Shown piece after piece: positions 1-10,940 of a stretch of 64,000 bases of DNA. Made by a program: the position numbers and the translations under genes. The stretch's first letter is position 1. Each line of letters opens with the position of its first letter. The notes below the pieces were generated by a model. It had not been told where the DNA came from, did no database searches, and was given only the letters and a program-made list of their open reading frames with translations. Origin of the DNA: Corbicula japonica (taxonomy: Eukaryota; Mollusca; Bivalvia; Venerida; Cyrenidae). The stretch covers positions 7,192,001 through 7,256,000 of the forward strand of contig JAZAYU010000012.1 of NCBI GenBank assembly GCA_038501625.1, written 5' to 3'.

Positions 1-1282
1 AATGGAGGGATTTCAAAATAACTTGTCACAAATGTTCACCATAACAAGGTGGTGTGTCGTGACAATACCCATGCCTGTAGGTCCAAGGTTAAGGTCACTG
101 TTACTAAAAATAGAATTTTCTTGCAAAATCTTGTCCGCTCTGTAACTTTGTTATTTCTTATGGGATTTTTAAATAACGTGGTATAATTGTTCACCATATC
201 AAGACGGTATGTCACTTACATGCCCAAGCCTTTAGGTCGAAGGTCAAGGTCACTGTTACTAAAAATAGAATTTACTTGTCAGGGCTGTTACTTTGTTATG
301 AATGGAGGGATTTCAAAATAACTTGGCACAAATGTTCACCAGGACAGGGCGATGTGTCGCGTACCATGCCCATGCCTGTAGGTCAAGGTCACTGTTACTA
401 AAAATAGAATTCTCTTGTCCGGGCTGTTACTTTGTTATGAATGGAGGAATTTCAAAATATCTTTGCACAAATGTTCACTATGACAAGGCAGTGTGTCCGC
501 ACAATACCCAAGCCTGAAGGTCCAAGGTCAAGGTCACTGTTACTAAAAATAGAATTTTCTTGTCCGGGCTGTAACTTCATTATAAATGGAGGGATTTCAA
601 AATAGCTTGACACAAATGTTCACCATGACAGGGTGGTGTATCGTGTACCATGCCCATGCCTGTAGGTCAAGGTCACTGTTACTAAAAATAGAATTCTCTT
701 GTCCGGGCTGTAACTTTGTTAGGAATAGATTGATTTCAAAATAACTTGAAACAAATGTTCATCATGACAAGATGGTGAGTCATGTACTATGTCCATGCCT
801 GTAGGTCCAAGGTCAAGGTCACTGTTACTAAAAATAGAATTTTCTTGTCCGGGCTATAACTTTGTTTTGAATGGAGGGTTTTCAAAATAACTTGGCACAG
901 ATGTTCACCATGACAAGACGGTGTGTTGCGTACATTACCCATGCCTGTAAGTCCAAGGTGAAGGTCACAGTTACTAAAACTTGAATTTACTTGTTTGAGC
1001 TATAACTTCTTTATGAATGAAGGGATTTCAAAATAACTTGGCACAAATGTTCACTATGACATTGCATTGCATTACCACCAACTTCTTCACAGACATTTAC
1101 GTAATGAGAAGACAACAGTGCCACAAATACAAATAATTTACTTGATCATCAAGTTTATGCATATTCTTATAATTACTCGAACATCACTGTCTTTGAAATG
1201 CTATTATTCCCATCATTGCACCTTAGTATCTGAAAATGATGCATAGCGGGGGCATCCGTGTCCTATGGACACATTTCTAGTT
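1..1282 (-). mobile_element. Modular tandem-cassette element, copy 1 (truncated by window edge)
   Basis: This is the reverse complement of the element at 49468-51594. Its 5' end lies at about 1282, where the minus strand reads AACTAGAAATGTGTCC and then a GATGCCCCCGC motif. About 200 bp of unique left arm follows, then at least seven diverged copies of a roughly 140-150 bp cassette that repeats AAGGTCAAGGTCAC on the plus strand. The right end lies outside the window. No open protein is present. The layout of unique arm plus tandem core resembles the bivalve pearl-type non-autonomous elements, which is a comparison from general knowledge and not a search result. Confidence 0.8.
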
Positions 1283-1339
1283 TTGTGTTTTTGTCTTACG
1301 AGGGAACCATGATTATGTTGACATGATTGTTGAAAAACA

Positions 1340-3185
1340 GCTCAAACACTCAATGAGTTGGAAAATTCTGCTCCCAAAAATGTTGTCATTACCTTTGAAT
1401 TTACCACAAATATGACGGGCGTATTTTGTGTCAGTTTGGCACTCTTGTTATTTTTGTCGAGTATAATATATTTGATTATGATGATGGAAATGCATTTCAA
1501 GTTTGAAGTTGATATCTATAATAAGTTACAAAGTTATTTAGCAAGTGCATAAAAACATTAACACAAATACTTAGTGAAAAAGGGCGCTTTTCTTTAAAAT
1601 AACTGTAGCAGAGTTATTGGTCTTGTTTGGTATGGTAAAGATTAAAATGGTTACTTTATATTCCAAGTTTCAAATAGATTTCTTATGTAGTTTCAAGGTT
1701 AAGGGCCAAGTGCATATTTGAATGCAGAAATTAAGTGCAAAAGGGGCATAACTTAAAAAATATTTCCTGTTATGGATCTTGTTGGTAAAATTTTGATGAT
1801 AAATATATATCCCAACTTTCAAAGTAATAACTTAAGTAGTTTCAAAGTTCCCTGCCAATTACATGTTCTTGTGAACACAAAATCTAAGTGATAAAGGGGC
1901 ATAAGTTGAAAATAATAGTAGGAGTTACGGGTCTTGTTGGATATGATGTAGATTTTGATAGTGAATATATATCCCAAGTTTCAAAGTAATAGTCTTAAGT
2001 AGTTTCAAAGTTATAGGACTATTGCATACTTGGGGTCATAACTTTAAAAAAGGTAGCAGAGTTAGGGATTTTGTTGGTATTGATGAAGATTTTGATGGAG
2101 AATATATATTCCAAGTTTCAAAGAAATATATTCAAAGTAATATCTTAAGAAGTTTCAAAGTTATGGGACTATTGCATACTTTGATTTATACAAATTGGGT
2201 ATAATTTGAAAAATATTGGTAGCAGAGTTAGGGATCTTGTTGGTAATGATGTAGATTTTGATGTTGATAACATATTCCAAGATTCCAGTTGATATCTCGG
2301 GTATTTCAAAGATATGGGCCAAGTGCATATTTCGGTAAATACAAATTTAAAAAGAAAAAGGGGTATGACTTAAAAAAATATTGGAAGCAGAGTTAGGGAT
2401 CTTGTTGGTTTTGATGAAGATTTTGATGGAGAATGAATATTCCAAGTTTCAAAGAAATATATTCAAAGTAATATCTTAAGTAGTTTCAAAGTTATAGGAC
2501 TATTGCATACTTTGATTTATACAAATTGAGCATAACTTGAAAAATATTGGTAGCAGAGTTAGGGATCTTGTTGGTTATGATGTAGATTTTGATGTTGATA
2601 ACATATTTCAAGATTCCAGTTGATATCTCGGGTATTTCAAAGTTATGGGCCAAGTGCATATTTCGGTAAATACAAATTTAAAAAAAAAGGGGCATGACTT
2701 AAAAAATATTGGTAGCAGAGTTAGGGATCTTTTTGGTATTGATGAAGATTTTGATGGTGAATATATATATTTCAAGTTTCAAAGAAATATATTCAGTAGT
2801 TTGAAAGTTGTTGGCCTATTGCATATTTTGGTTAAGCAAAATTTAAGTGAAAAGGGGCCATAAATTGATCATGAAAGGCATGTTGTCATAAGCAATATAA
2901 TTTAAAAGTTTGATGAAAAAGTATTAAGAAATAGCAATGTTATAGCCAGTATAAAGTATAAAACAGGGAATTACTCCATCAAATGTGACCTTGACCTAAA
3001 GAATTTGGCATCATCACTAGTGTGTTGTCATAAGCAATAAAATTGAAATATTTAACAAAAAAATATTAAGAAATAGCAAAGTTATAGCCAAAGTTTAATT
3101 TTTTGTGAGAGACGGACTGACAGACAGATGAATGGACAAATGATCCCTGTGTATTGCCTTTTCTTCGAAAGGGTGACACAAAAAC
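1340..3185 (+). repeat. Tandem array of about 150-200 bp AT-rich cassettes
   Basis: The sequence repeats a unit containing GGGCATAACTTGAAAAATA, then GGTAGCAGAGTTAGGGATC, then TTTTGATGGTGAATATATA, then AGTTTCAAAGTTATGGGCC. About nine diverged copies run from roughly 1490 to 2900. The tail holds GAGACGGACTGACAGACAG and ends near TTCGAAAGGGTGACAC. Related single units occur at 16030-16605, 50765-50960 and 56960-57170, so the unit is a module shared between several element types. No gene is seen; short open frames here are chance. Confidence 0.75.
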
Positions 3186-3263
3186 CTGGTTAATAAGGAT
3201 AAAATATTATTTATATAGCATATATAGTCAGTAAAACTTTTGAATTGAAAAGAGAAAGTTTTA

Positions 3264-4201
3264 CACACTGCAACTCCATTATATCGCGGACCTAGGGGTC
3301 CAAGCCCGCCAACCGCAATGTAAACGGAGTGCAATATAAGTAAATAATCGCGCTGAAACAAGGAGAATTCATTTGTTTTTGCTGTCAGATGCATGTATAT
3401 CGCGGTGTTGCGTAATTAACGCGCCGTGTGATCTACGAGTACTTCAGAGAGTACGTTCCGTGCTGGACAAATGTTTTAAAACAACTTTTTTATAAATATA
3501 ATTTATTAAGTTTTATTTTTAATAAAAAAGAAATTAATTGTACAAATGTACAAAACAAAGATCGCTGTCTTCAATTTCCAATGGCGGTATTATTGTTTTC
3601 GGTACTTTCAACTGATCGATGATCTGTTGGTCTGTCATGGTCGGCGATGTTAGTTCGTCGTCGTCCGTCGTTTACCAGCTTGATATGTCGATGAGCAGGT
3701 AATGTCAAAACAACAAACTGTTTTGACGTTTCCTGCTCATGCCTATAATGGTTAACAACTTGCATTAATTGTCAGTAATTTGCGGTTTGTCTCGTGAACA
3801 AAATTCTGCCAGTACGTATCAGCTTGGTGTTTTTCGCACCTATTGTTTGTCACAAAGGGGGTTTCATGTCAAATCAGAAGCAACAAAATTGTAAAAAAAA
3901 CAAACTCCAATCTATTTTCGTACGTTTGATGTTAAATTGTATCTTCTGGTGAACGTGTACATCACCTCTTAAATCCCTGCATACAAAATGTAATAAACAG
4001 CCATCGACGATAATGACGTAATACGACACGGAAAAAGCGTGCGTTTCATGAATTTGTCGCCAATGTTGACTTAATCATTTGATCTTTTGTACCACCCACG
4101 AAGAATGAACAAACATATACATTGTAAATGTGCAAAAAAATTGGGATCCACGGACCAAGCGCGATATATTGGATATTGCGATATAACGGAGTTGCAGTGT
4201 A
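3264..4201. mobile_element. TIR element of about 0.94 kb, mariner/pogo-like ends
   Basis: The left end reads TACACACTGCAACTCCATTATATCGCGGACC-like and the right end is its inverted counterpart (CGATATAACGGAGTTGCAGTGTA). TA flanks both ends, as expected for a Tc1/mariner-superfamily insertion. No transposase frame is present, so it is non-autonomous. The interior carries a separate 50 bp hairpin at 3691-3740. The superfamily assignment rests only on the TA flanks and the TIR. Confidence 0.6.
3691..3740. repeat. Hairpin, 22 bp arms with 6 nt loop
   Basis: The left arm starts ATGAGCAGG and ends GTCAAAACA; the right arm starts TGTTTTGAC and ends CCTGCTCAT. The arms match at 20 of 22 positions around the loop ACAAAC. 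It lies inside the TIR element at 3264-4201 and may be a remnant of a smaller foldback insertion. Confidence 0.7.
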
Positions 4202-4235
4202 TTTTTGTTTAGTATTTTTAGTAAAATAGACATGA

Positions 4236-4619
4236 CTAGCTATTCTAATCCTTTGCTAAATGGGCCACCTGATCAGGATGTACACTGGTAGCTTTTAGAT
4301 TCATTAGGTTATTTCTGACCAAAAAGCAACCATGGTAGATTCAGATCAGATGGCACAGATGTGCAGGCTGATCTGGATCTACACTGGCAGCACATGCAAT
4401 AAAATATGGAGTGAAGGGTTAACAGTGTAGATCCAGATCAGCCAGCACATCTGTGTCACCTGATCAGGATATACACTGGTAAATTTTACTTTTATTAACT
4501 TGTTTCTGTCGGTTAGTGAACAGTGTAGATCCAGATTAGATGGCACAGCTGTGCTGGCTGATCCGGATCTTCACTGATTGCACATGCATAAAACGTGTAC
4601 ATATGGAGTAGAGGGTTAA
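4236..4619. mobile_element. Palindromic GATCCAGATCA MITE, two adjoining copies
   Basis: Two partial units are joined at an internal AAGGGTTAACAGTGTAGA. Each carries an inverted pair of GTAGATCCAGATCAG and CTGATCTGGATCTACAC blocks around the conserved spacer TTAGGTTATTTCTGACC. The right end is GGAGTAGAGGGTTAA. This is the most abundant family in the window, with some 15-20 recognisable copies. Confidence 0.75.
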
Positions 4620-4701
4620 GATATTTGACTTGAATCTTAAGATAATTGTGACTCAGTTTTAGAGATACTCAGTCCATTATTTTTTTGAGGGGAAAGTTGT
4701 T

Positions 4702-4942
4702 TTAACCCTTTCCTCCATAGATACACCTTTATTGCACGGGCGAACAGTGCTAAGATCCAGATCAGCCTGCACATCCGTGCCGTCTGATCAGGATCTGCAC
4801 TGTTTGCTTTATGATTTGTAAGGTTGTTTCTGACCAAAATATGACCAGTGATGATCCTGATCAGACAGCATGGATGTGCCGGCTGATCTGGATCTACACT
4901 GGTGGCACATGCGTAAAATGCCTATTTATGGAGGAAAGGGAT
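4702..4942. mobile_element. Palindromic GATCCAGATCA MITE, near full-length copy
   Basis: The left end is TTTTAACCCTTTCCTCCAT and the right end ATGGAGGAAAGGG, forming the outer inverted repeat. Two inner palindromes, each about 50 bp, are built on GTGTAGATCCAGATCAG and its complement. The central spacer is TTTCTGACCAAAA. Confidence 0.8.
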
Positions 4943-5039
4943 CTTGTGGAGCACGTTTTTCTCAGGATAGTATTATTATTTCATTTAATATATAAAAAAA
5001 TGATTACTCCTAACATCCTTGAATCCTAAGAAAAGTATT

Positions 5040-5425
5040 GCAATTTTTTTTTTCAAAGTAAAAAATGAAAGGTCTCTGGCAGTTTCCAATTTTATTTCAT
5101 TATTTCAGCATTAAATATTTTTTAATAGTTTAATACCTACACCCAAATCCTTTGCTATTAGGTGAAAAGTATATTTATACTTAGCAAAATTTTTCCATAA
5201 AAAAAAGTCTCTGGCCGTTCAGAGACTTTTTTTTTTTTTCGTGAATGAGATTACTTGGTTATTGCTTCACTATTTATTTAATTATTTCAGCATTATATTA
5301 TTTAGTTTAATGCCTACTCGTAAATCCTTTGGTATAAGGTGGAAAGTATATTTATATACTTAGCAAAATTTTTCCATAAAAAAGTCTCTGGCCATTCAGA
5401 GACTTTTTTTTTTTTTCGTAAATGT
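5040..5425 (+). repeat. Tandem duplication carrying a GTCTCTGGCC hairpin
   Basis: Two units of about 180 bp (roughly 5110-5240 and 5285-5425) plus a partial third at the left share AGCAAAATTTTTCCATAAA followed by a hairpin AAAGTCTCTGGCC/CAGAGACTTT and a T-run. Although the hairpin plus T-run looks like a bacterial terminator, the context is eukaryotic and it is best read as repeat structure. Confidence 0.7.
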
Positions 5426-5509
5426 GATACTGTTGATTTTTTTATCTGTTTTTTGTTTTGTTTTAATTTTTTCACTTGCTGTTTAAGTCAGGGAGGAGGG
5501 GTGTGTTTT

Positions 5510-5716
5510 TCAGGATCATTGTTTCCTTACTAACATATCTTTTGGTTCAAACCGTCATGGCAAGGCAGTTGGGTAGCTCAGCTGGTAGAGCAACTCAGAA
5601 CTATGCCTATATGTTCATGAGGAGGTCCCAGGTTCGAACCCTGGTCCAACAGCCTAAGCCATGACAAGCAAGGTTGGTTCCAAAAGCTTGGATGGTAAAG
5701 GAAACATCGAACCTGA
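5510..5716 (+). mobile_element. tRNA-like unit inside a 207 bp inverted repeat
   Basis: The core at about 5568-5650 has a tRNA-like A box (TAGCTCAGCTGGTAGAGC), a perfect B box (GGTTCGAACC) with T-stem CCAGG/CCTGG, and acceptor halves GTTGGG and TCCAAC that pair. The anticodon region is too long and does not fold cleanly, so this is not a normal tRNA gene. Both flanks form an imperfect inverted repeat: 5510-5561 reads TCAGG..TGTTTCCTT..CTTTTGG..GTCATGGC and 5658-5716 is its complement. The whole unit looks like a foldback element with an internal Pol III promoter. Confidence 0.65.
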
Positions 5717-5967
5717 AAAAAATCAAAGCTGGAAAAAAGCAAAGGTTTTTTATTTTAATAATGAAAATTAAATACAATTTATTTCATAACATGACAAAAC
5801 AAGAACAACTGAAATAGCACTATGTGAAACGTGAGTTTTGCTGCACTAATTTTTAAGCTAATTTATTTGAAATGAAATTGACTAAAAATGGTGGGAATGT
5901 TCATCATACACATGCAACAGGTATTTCCCAATTTTTACATTTTTTCCAGACAGTATTCCATAATTTT

Positions 5968-6112
5968 AATAAACCCTTTACTCCATATGTACACCTTTAA
6001 TGTTAGTGTCACCAGTGTAGATCCAGATCAGCCTGCACAATTGTGCCATCTGATCTGGATCCACAGGGTTAGCCTTTACAATAAAGGTGTATCTATGGAG
6101 TAATGGGTTAAG
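5968..6112. mobile_element. Short single-palindrome form of the GATCCAGATCA MITE
   Basis: This copy is only about 145 bp. Its outer arms pair very well: CCTTTACTCCATATGTACACC at the left and GGTGTATCTATGGAGTAATGG at the right, ending GGGTTAA. It has one inner palindrome (TGTAGATCCAGATCAG to CTGATCTGGATCCACA) instead of two and lacks the TTAGGTTATTTCTGACC spacer, which suggests internal deletion of the longer form. Confidence 0.8.
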
Positions 6113-6276
6113 ATATCACTGAACAAAAATATCTATACATTTATTATATATCATAGGTCTTCATTTCTGAAAGTATAGCATCAAATAAGTCTGAAAGTGT
6201 AATAGTTTTTCCTTGACAACCATTTCAAACCTCTGGGATTTCATCCAAGGAAAACACCTATCCCTCTTTCAGGCTT

Positions 6277-6510
6277 ATCCCTTAACTCCATATATACCAG
6301 CTTTAATGCATGTGGAACCAGCGTAGATCCAGATCAGATCACGTTTTTTGCCATCTTATCTGGATCTGCACTGGCCGCATCTTGTTCAGAACCAATATAA
6401 TGAATCTAAAAGTGAACAATGTAGATCCTGATCACACAGCATAGATGTGCAGGCTGATCTGGATCTACACTGTTCACCCAAAAAGGTGTATCTATGGAGA
6501 AAAGGGTTAA
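6277..6510. mobile_element. Palindromic GATCCAGATCA MITE
   Basis: The copy runs from CCCTTAACTCCATATATACC to GGTGTATCTATGGAGAAAAGG and GGTTAA. Two inner palindromes are present, and the central spacer is diverged (AGAACCAATATAATGAATC). Confidence 0.75.
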
Positions 6511-6960
6511 ACTATGCCATACTGTCAGAAATAAAACAATTATGATGTTTATAATAAACATATATAATAAAAATGTTCAGTACACTACTGATTTAAATGG
6601 AACTCTGCAATGAAATAATTCAAAAATTTGAAAATATCTCTTTTGTTTGAACAGATCAAGTGTGTTTGTATGATGAACATTACCACCACTGATTAACAAC
6701 AACTGTATCAAGTATCCAATTATGTAATAGAATCGGCAGTAGGTATCCAACCATAGGAAAGTTAGTGCAGCAAAACATGCTGGTCAGATAAAGCTCAACT
6801 ATTCAAACAAGTTCTATCAAATGTTGTCATATTTCAGTAATAAATTAATAATTGAATTTTTCTTTGTCATTCAAATCATTCAGAGCAAGCCTGGAAATTT
6901 TACTGTACATTCAAGAAGTTTTGTTTTTAAGCAACTATCTATCAATTGCATTCAAGGCGT

Positions 6961-7085
6961 AATTTAAGACATACCAGTCTCAAATCTCAGGCATCCGATT
7001 GGCTGAAATGGCAACAGGTCAACATTTCAGCCAATCAGATGCTTGAGATTTGAGACTGGTCTCCAATCTTAGTTTTATGATCTTG
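6961..7085. mobile_element. CCAAT-box foldback MITE, copy 1
   Basis: Long inverted arms read ACCAGTCTCAAATCTCAGGC..GATTGGCTGAAATGG and the complement CCATTTCAGCCAATCAGATGC..GAGACTGGT, with a loop of about 10 nt. Weaker outer pairing extends to TTATGATCTT. Three further copies are at 28340-28440, 46576-46712 and 51829-51966. Confidence 0.85.
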
Positions 7086-7805
7086 GGCCTTGATGGAGTC
7101 TTTACTAAGTCAACTCTTTTCTTGCATATCACTGCTCCTAATACATTGTAACAGTTAAGTATGAAAGTCGAGGATGAAGTCAATGCCGATGACAGGATGA
7201 GTTGTAAAGCTCAACATATTCTCTGAATTGTTGAGCTAAATACGACAATAAAAGTGATTTCTTACAGCAAAACACAGAGGATATACATTTATACAGCAAA
7301 AGACTTACATAGTCTAGTCCCCTCACCATAGAGTTTTATGTATTCTTTATGTCATCTATAAAAATGTTTCCCCTAACCTTTCAATGCCAGTTATAAAGAA
7401 GTATGTTGCTCTACTTTGTGAATCATGTGTCTATTAGAAAACACTATTTAAAGTAACCTTGTCTCCCGTCCTGTCTGTGTTTGTGAGCATGTCATGTACT
7501 TGTTGTTTATGTGTGCTTATCTGTGTGCCTTTATGAACATTTCTGCTTAGTTTCTTGTCTGTGCTAGTATGTTAATTGGCTGCATAACAGTATGTGTTTG
7601 TTGTCTGAAAAAAGTGTTCTGTCTGTATGATTTTGGTGTGTGTTAACCGTTTCCCTGTATGTATGCATTTTTGTCTTGATAGATGTGTTTTGGTTGTCTG
7701 TGTGCATGTATGTTGGTAAGCTGCTTCACAGTATGTGATTCTACTTTGGCATGTACTGTATGTTTGTTTACTGTGCATCAGTATTTGTTTGTTCTCTATA
7801 ACTGA
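7086..7805. other. Intergenic, no gene seen; TG-rich lead-in to minisatellite
   Basis: No coding signal or element boundary is visible up to about 7430. From there to 7805 the plus strand becomes rich in TGTTTGTTGTCTG-like words and seems to be a degenerate forerunner of the 32 bp satellite that follows. Confidence 0.5.
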
Positions 7806-8745
7806 GTGTCAATATCTGGGTGTCAGTATGTGTTTGTTGTCTGTCATCTGAGTGTCAGTATGTGTTTGTTGTCTGTCATCAGTGTGTCAGTGTGTGTTTG
7901 TTGTCTGTCATCTGTGTGTCAGTATGTGTTTGTTGTCTGTCATCTGTGTGTCAGTATGTGTTTGTTGTCTGTCATCTGGGTGTCAGTATGTGTTTGTTGT
8001 CTGTCATCAGTGTGTCAGTGTGTGTTTGTTGTCTGTCATCTGTGTGTCAGTGTGTGTTTGTTGTCTGTCATCTGTGTGTCAGTGTGTGTTTGTTGTCTGT
8101 CATCTCTGTGTCAGTATGTGTTTGTTGTCTGTCATCTGTGTGTCAGTATGTGTTTGTTGTCTTTCATCATTGTGTGTTTGTTGTCTGTCATCTGTGTGTC
8201 AGAATGTGTCTGTTGTCCGTCATTTGTGTGTCAGTATGTATTGCTTGTCTGTCATCAGTGTGTCAGTATGTGTTTGTTGTTTGTCATCAGTGTGTCAGTA
8301 TATGTTTGTTGTCTGTCATCAGTGTGCCAGTATGTGTTCGTTGTCTGTCATCTGTGTGCCAGTATGTGTTTGTTGTCTGTCATCTGTGTGCCAGTATGTT
8401 TTTGTTGTCTGCCATCTGTGTGCCAGTATGTTTTTGTTGTCTGTCATCTGTGTGCAAGTATAAGTCACCTGTCGTCTGTCAGCACATGTTGTTGTCTTTC
8501 ATCTGAGAGTCATTATGTGTTTGTTGTCTGTCATTTGGGTGTCAGTATGTTGCCTGTCATCAGTGTGCATCAGTCTGTGTTTGTTGTCTGTCATCTGGGT
8601 GCCAGTGTTTGTTGTTGTCTATCATCTGTCAGTATATGACTAATCTGGGTGCCTCTCTGTTCATTGTTTTCTGTCATCTTTTTGTCAGTAAATTTTTGTT
8701 GTCATTCATCTGTTTGTCAGTATGTGTTTGTTGCCTGTTGCATGT
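7806..8745 (+). repeat. Minisatellite, 32 bp unit, about 29 copies
   Basis: The unit is built from CTGTCATCTGTGTGTCAG followed by TATGTGTTTGTTGT. Copies are near identical in the centre (about 7840-8160) and decay toward both ends, with some copies shortened. Because 32 is not a multiple of three, all three plus frames stay open and encode the same Cys/Val/Leu-rich peptide phases, which gives open frames up to 277 codons. These are not considered genes. Confidence 0.95.
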
Positions 8746-9479
8746 CAGTTTTGTGTGTTGCTGTCTGTCAACTGAGTGTATGTTGACATGTTCCATTACT
8801 ATCATTTTTTCATTTAAGCATGTATGTTTGTTATTTCTTTTTGTATAAATGTGTTATGCCCAGGTGCCTTGTGTTTTTATTGTTGTGACCATTATTGTGC
8901 TTAGTTGGGTCTAGTTTTGTATGTGTTTCTTTTGTGTGAATATGTTTTTTATCTCACTTGAATTTTGTTGTCTCTACCCCTGTATGTTACTGAACATTGT
9001 TTTTCCTGTCTGTACTTAATGCATGAATTGTTGTTTGTGACTGGCCTGTATTCCTGAACATTATTGTGTTTATGCTTGCTTGTAATTATGTGGCCTTTGT
9101 GTCTGTGTGTTGCCTATGTTAACCATTTGACATGTGGAGTCATTCCGCTTGTTTTTGATATATATGGCTTTCTTAACCATGTGATCTTTGGAGTCAGCTT
9201 GCATTTGTAACCTATGTGAACATTACATCTGTATGTCTGCTACCCATATGACCTATCAGCCTTCATGTGTTATTTTTACCCATTTGACCTTAATGTCTGA
9301 AGTGTGTTCATGAGTTTATAAGGATTCTGCTAATAAGTGTATAAGCTATGTATGTACAAATAAGAGGTGAAGTTTGAAGCAAAGAATTGAATTTGTTGAC
9401 AGACTGTGGACAAATCTCAATCACAACATCTCACATTGAGCCTGTGGCTAAAGTGAGCTAACATGTAGCAATCTTAACA
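8746..9479. other. Intergenic, degenerate TG-rich sequence, no gene seen
   Basis: The first half continues the TGT-rich composition of the minisatellite without clear periodicity. Around 9120-9300 a phrase like TTAACCATTTGACC/TTAACCATGTGATC recurs at loose intervals. No splice-bounded open frame was found. Confidence 0.45.
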
Positions 9480-9825
9480 TAAAATATACATGGCGATCAA
9501 TCAAAATAGCAAATTAACTTGTACAATATACTCAGCAATCCAACAAAAAATGAATCAATCTAAATGGAAGTGAACACAAACATTATACTTGTAAATTAAT
9601 TAAAATGGCAGTGAACACATACAGTATACTTAGCAATCAATTACAATCCCTATAAACAATCTGAGTATACTCAGAAATTCAACTAAATGCCAATAACACA
9701 AACAGTATATACAGCAATCTCTCAATATGGTTATAAACATAAAGTTTACGCAGCAGTCATTCAATCAGAATGGCAGCAAACACATCACATACCGAATACT
9801 CAGTAATCAATCAGGATAGTAATAA
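9480..9825 (+). repeat. Degenerate repeat flanking the 27 bp minisatellite
   Basis: A loose unit of about 60 bp recurs: AGTATACTTAGCAATCAAT, then AAATGGCAGTGAACACA. It shares CAATCAAT and GGCAATAAACA with the 27 bp satellite to its right, so it may be the older, decayed edge of the same array. A similar remnant lies at about 10590-10660. Confidence 0.55.
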
Positions 9826-10585
9826 ACAGGTAATCAATATCAATGGCAATAAACAAGCAATCATTATCAAAGGCAATAAACAGGCAATATCAATGGCAAT
9901 AAACAGGCAATCATTATCAATGGAAATAAACAGGCAATCAATATTAATGGCAGTAAACAAGCAATCATTATCGAAGGCAATAAACAGGCAATCAATATCA
10001 ATGACACTAAACAGGCAATATCAATGGCAATAAACAAGCAATCATTATCAATGGCAATAAACAAGCAATCATTATCAATGGCAATAAACAAGCAATCATT
10101 ATCAAAGGCAATAAACAGGCAATCAATATCACTGGCAATAAACAGGCAATATCAATGGCAATAAACAGGCAATCATTATCAATGGAAATAAACAGGCAAT
10201 CAATATTAATGGCAGTAAACAAGCAATCATTATCGAAGGCAATAAACAGGCAATCAATATCAATGAAACTAAACAGGCAATATCAATGGCAATAAACAGG
10301 CAATCATTATCAATGGCAATAAACAGGCAATCAATATTAATGGCAATAAACAAGCAATCATTATCAATGGCAATAAACAGGCAATCAATATCAATGGCAA
10401 TAAACAGGCAATCATTATCAATTGCAATAAACAGACAATCAATATCAATGACAGTAAACAAGCAATCATTATCAATGGCAATAAACAGGCAATCAATATC
10501 AATGGCAATAAACAGACAATATCAATGGCAATAAACAGGCAATCATGATCAATGGCAATAAAAAGGCAATTAAAATCAATGACAA
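9826..10585 (+). repeat. Minisatellite, 27 bp unit with 23 bp variants, about 28 copies
   Basis: The unit is CAGGCAATCATTATCAATGG plus CAATAAA. Shorter 23 bp variants (AGGCAATATCAATGGCAATA) interrupt it. A higher-order repeat of 261 bp is visible: the run of variants at 9907-10026 recurs at 10168-10288 with the same substitutions (GGAAATAAAC, ATTAATGGCAGT, ATCGAAGGC). As 27 is divisible by three, in-frame nonapeptide repeats such as MAINRQSLS arise, but start, end and flanks give no reason to call a gene. Confidence 0.95.
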
Positions 10586-10734
10586 TAAACATATTTTTCT
10601 TGGTAATAAACACATACAGTATATACAGCAATTAAAACAATATGGCAACACAACACAACCAAAACAACCAATTCCTCACAAACAGCAATGAGTTAACAGT
10701 TCTTTGCATCAATTACTATGTTCCATCTCATAGT

Positions 10735-10940
10735 CACAGTCAAATCATTCATAAATGTAAATGTCACACCATCTGTTTATCCACGGATTTAAATCACTTG
10801 TAAATGTAAATGTCTTATGTCATTTGTTATCCATATTGCTCATAAATGTAGATTTCACGTCTCTGTTTGCAACGTATTTTAATCACTCATAAAAGTTTAT
10901 GCCGTCTGTTAACCACAGAATCAAATCATAATTGTAAATG
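10735..10940. repeat. Degenerate repeats of about 55 bp; likely 3' UTR of the adjacent exon
   Basis: The phrase CATAAATGTAAATGTC followed by a CTGTTTATCCAC-like phrase recurs about four times. It lies directly downstream, on the minus strand, of the coding-like exon ending at 10941. Confidence 0.4.

Noticed and set aside
5205..5420. Rho-independent terminators (hairpin plus T-run, twice)
   Set aside because: The hairpins are part of a tandemly duplicated repeat in a eukaryotic intergenic region.
5568..5650. Functional tRNA gene
   Set aside because: The A box, B box, T arm and acceptor pairing are good, but the anticodon arm is overlong and does not form a 5 bp stem with a 7 nt loop.
7806..8639. 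Open frame of 277 codons on the plus strand
   Set aside because: It is produced by the 32 bp minisatellite; all three frames are open with the same low-complexity peptide and there is no start or splice context.
7806..8745. CRISPR-like array of regular repeats
   Set aside because: Repeats abut directly without unique spacers, and the genome is eukaryotic.
9867..10631. Several minus-strand frames of 70-120 codons rich in Ile, Leu, Ala and Cys
   Set aside because: They read the 27 bp minisatellite; hydrophobic repeats follow from base composition.
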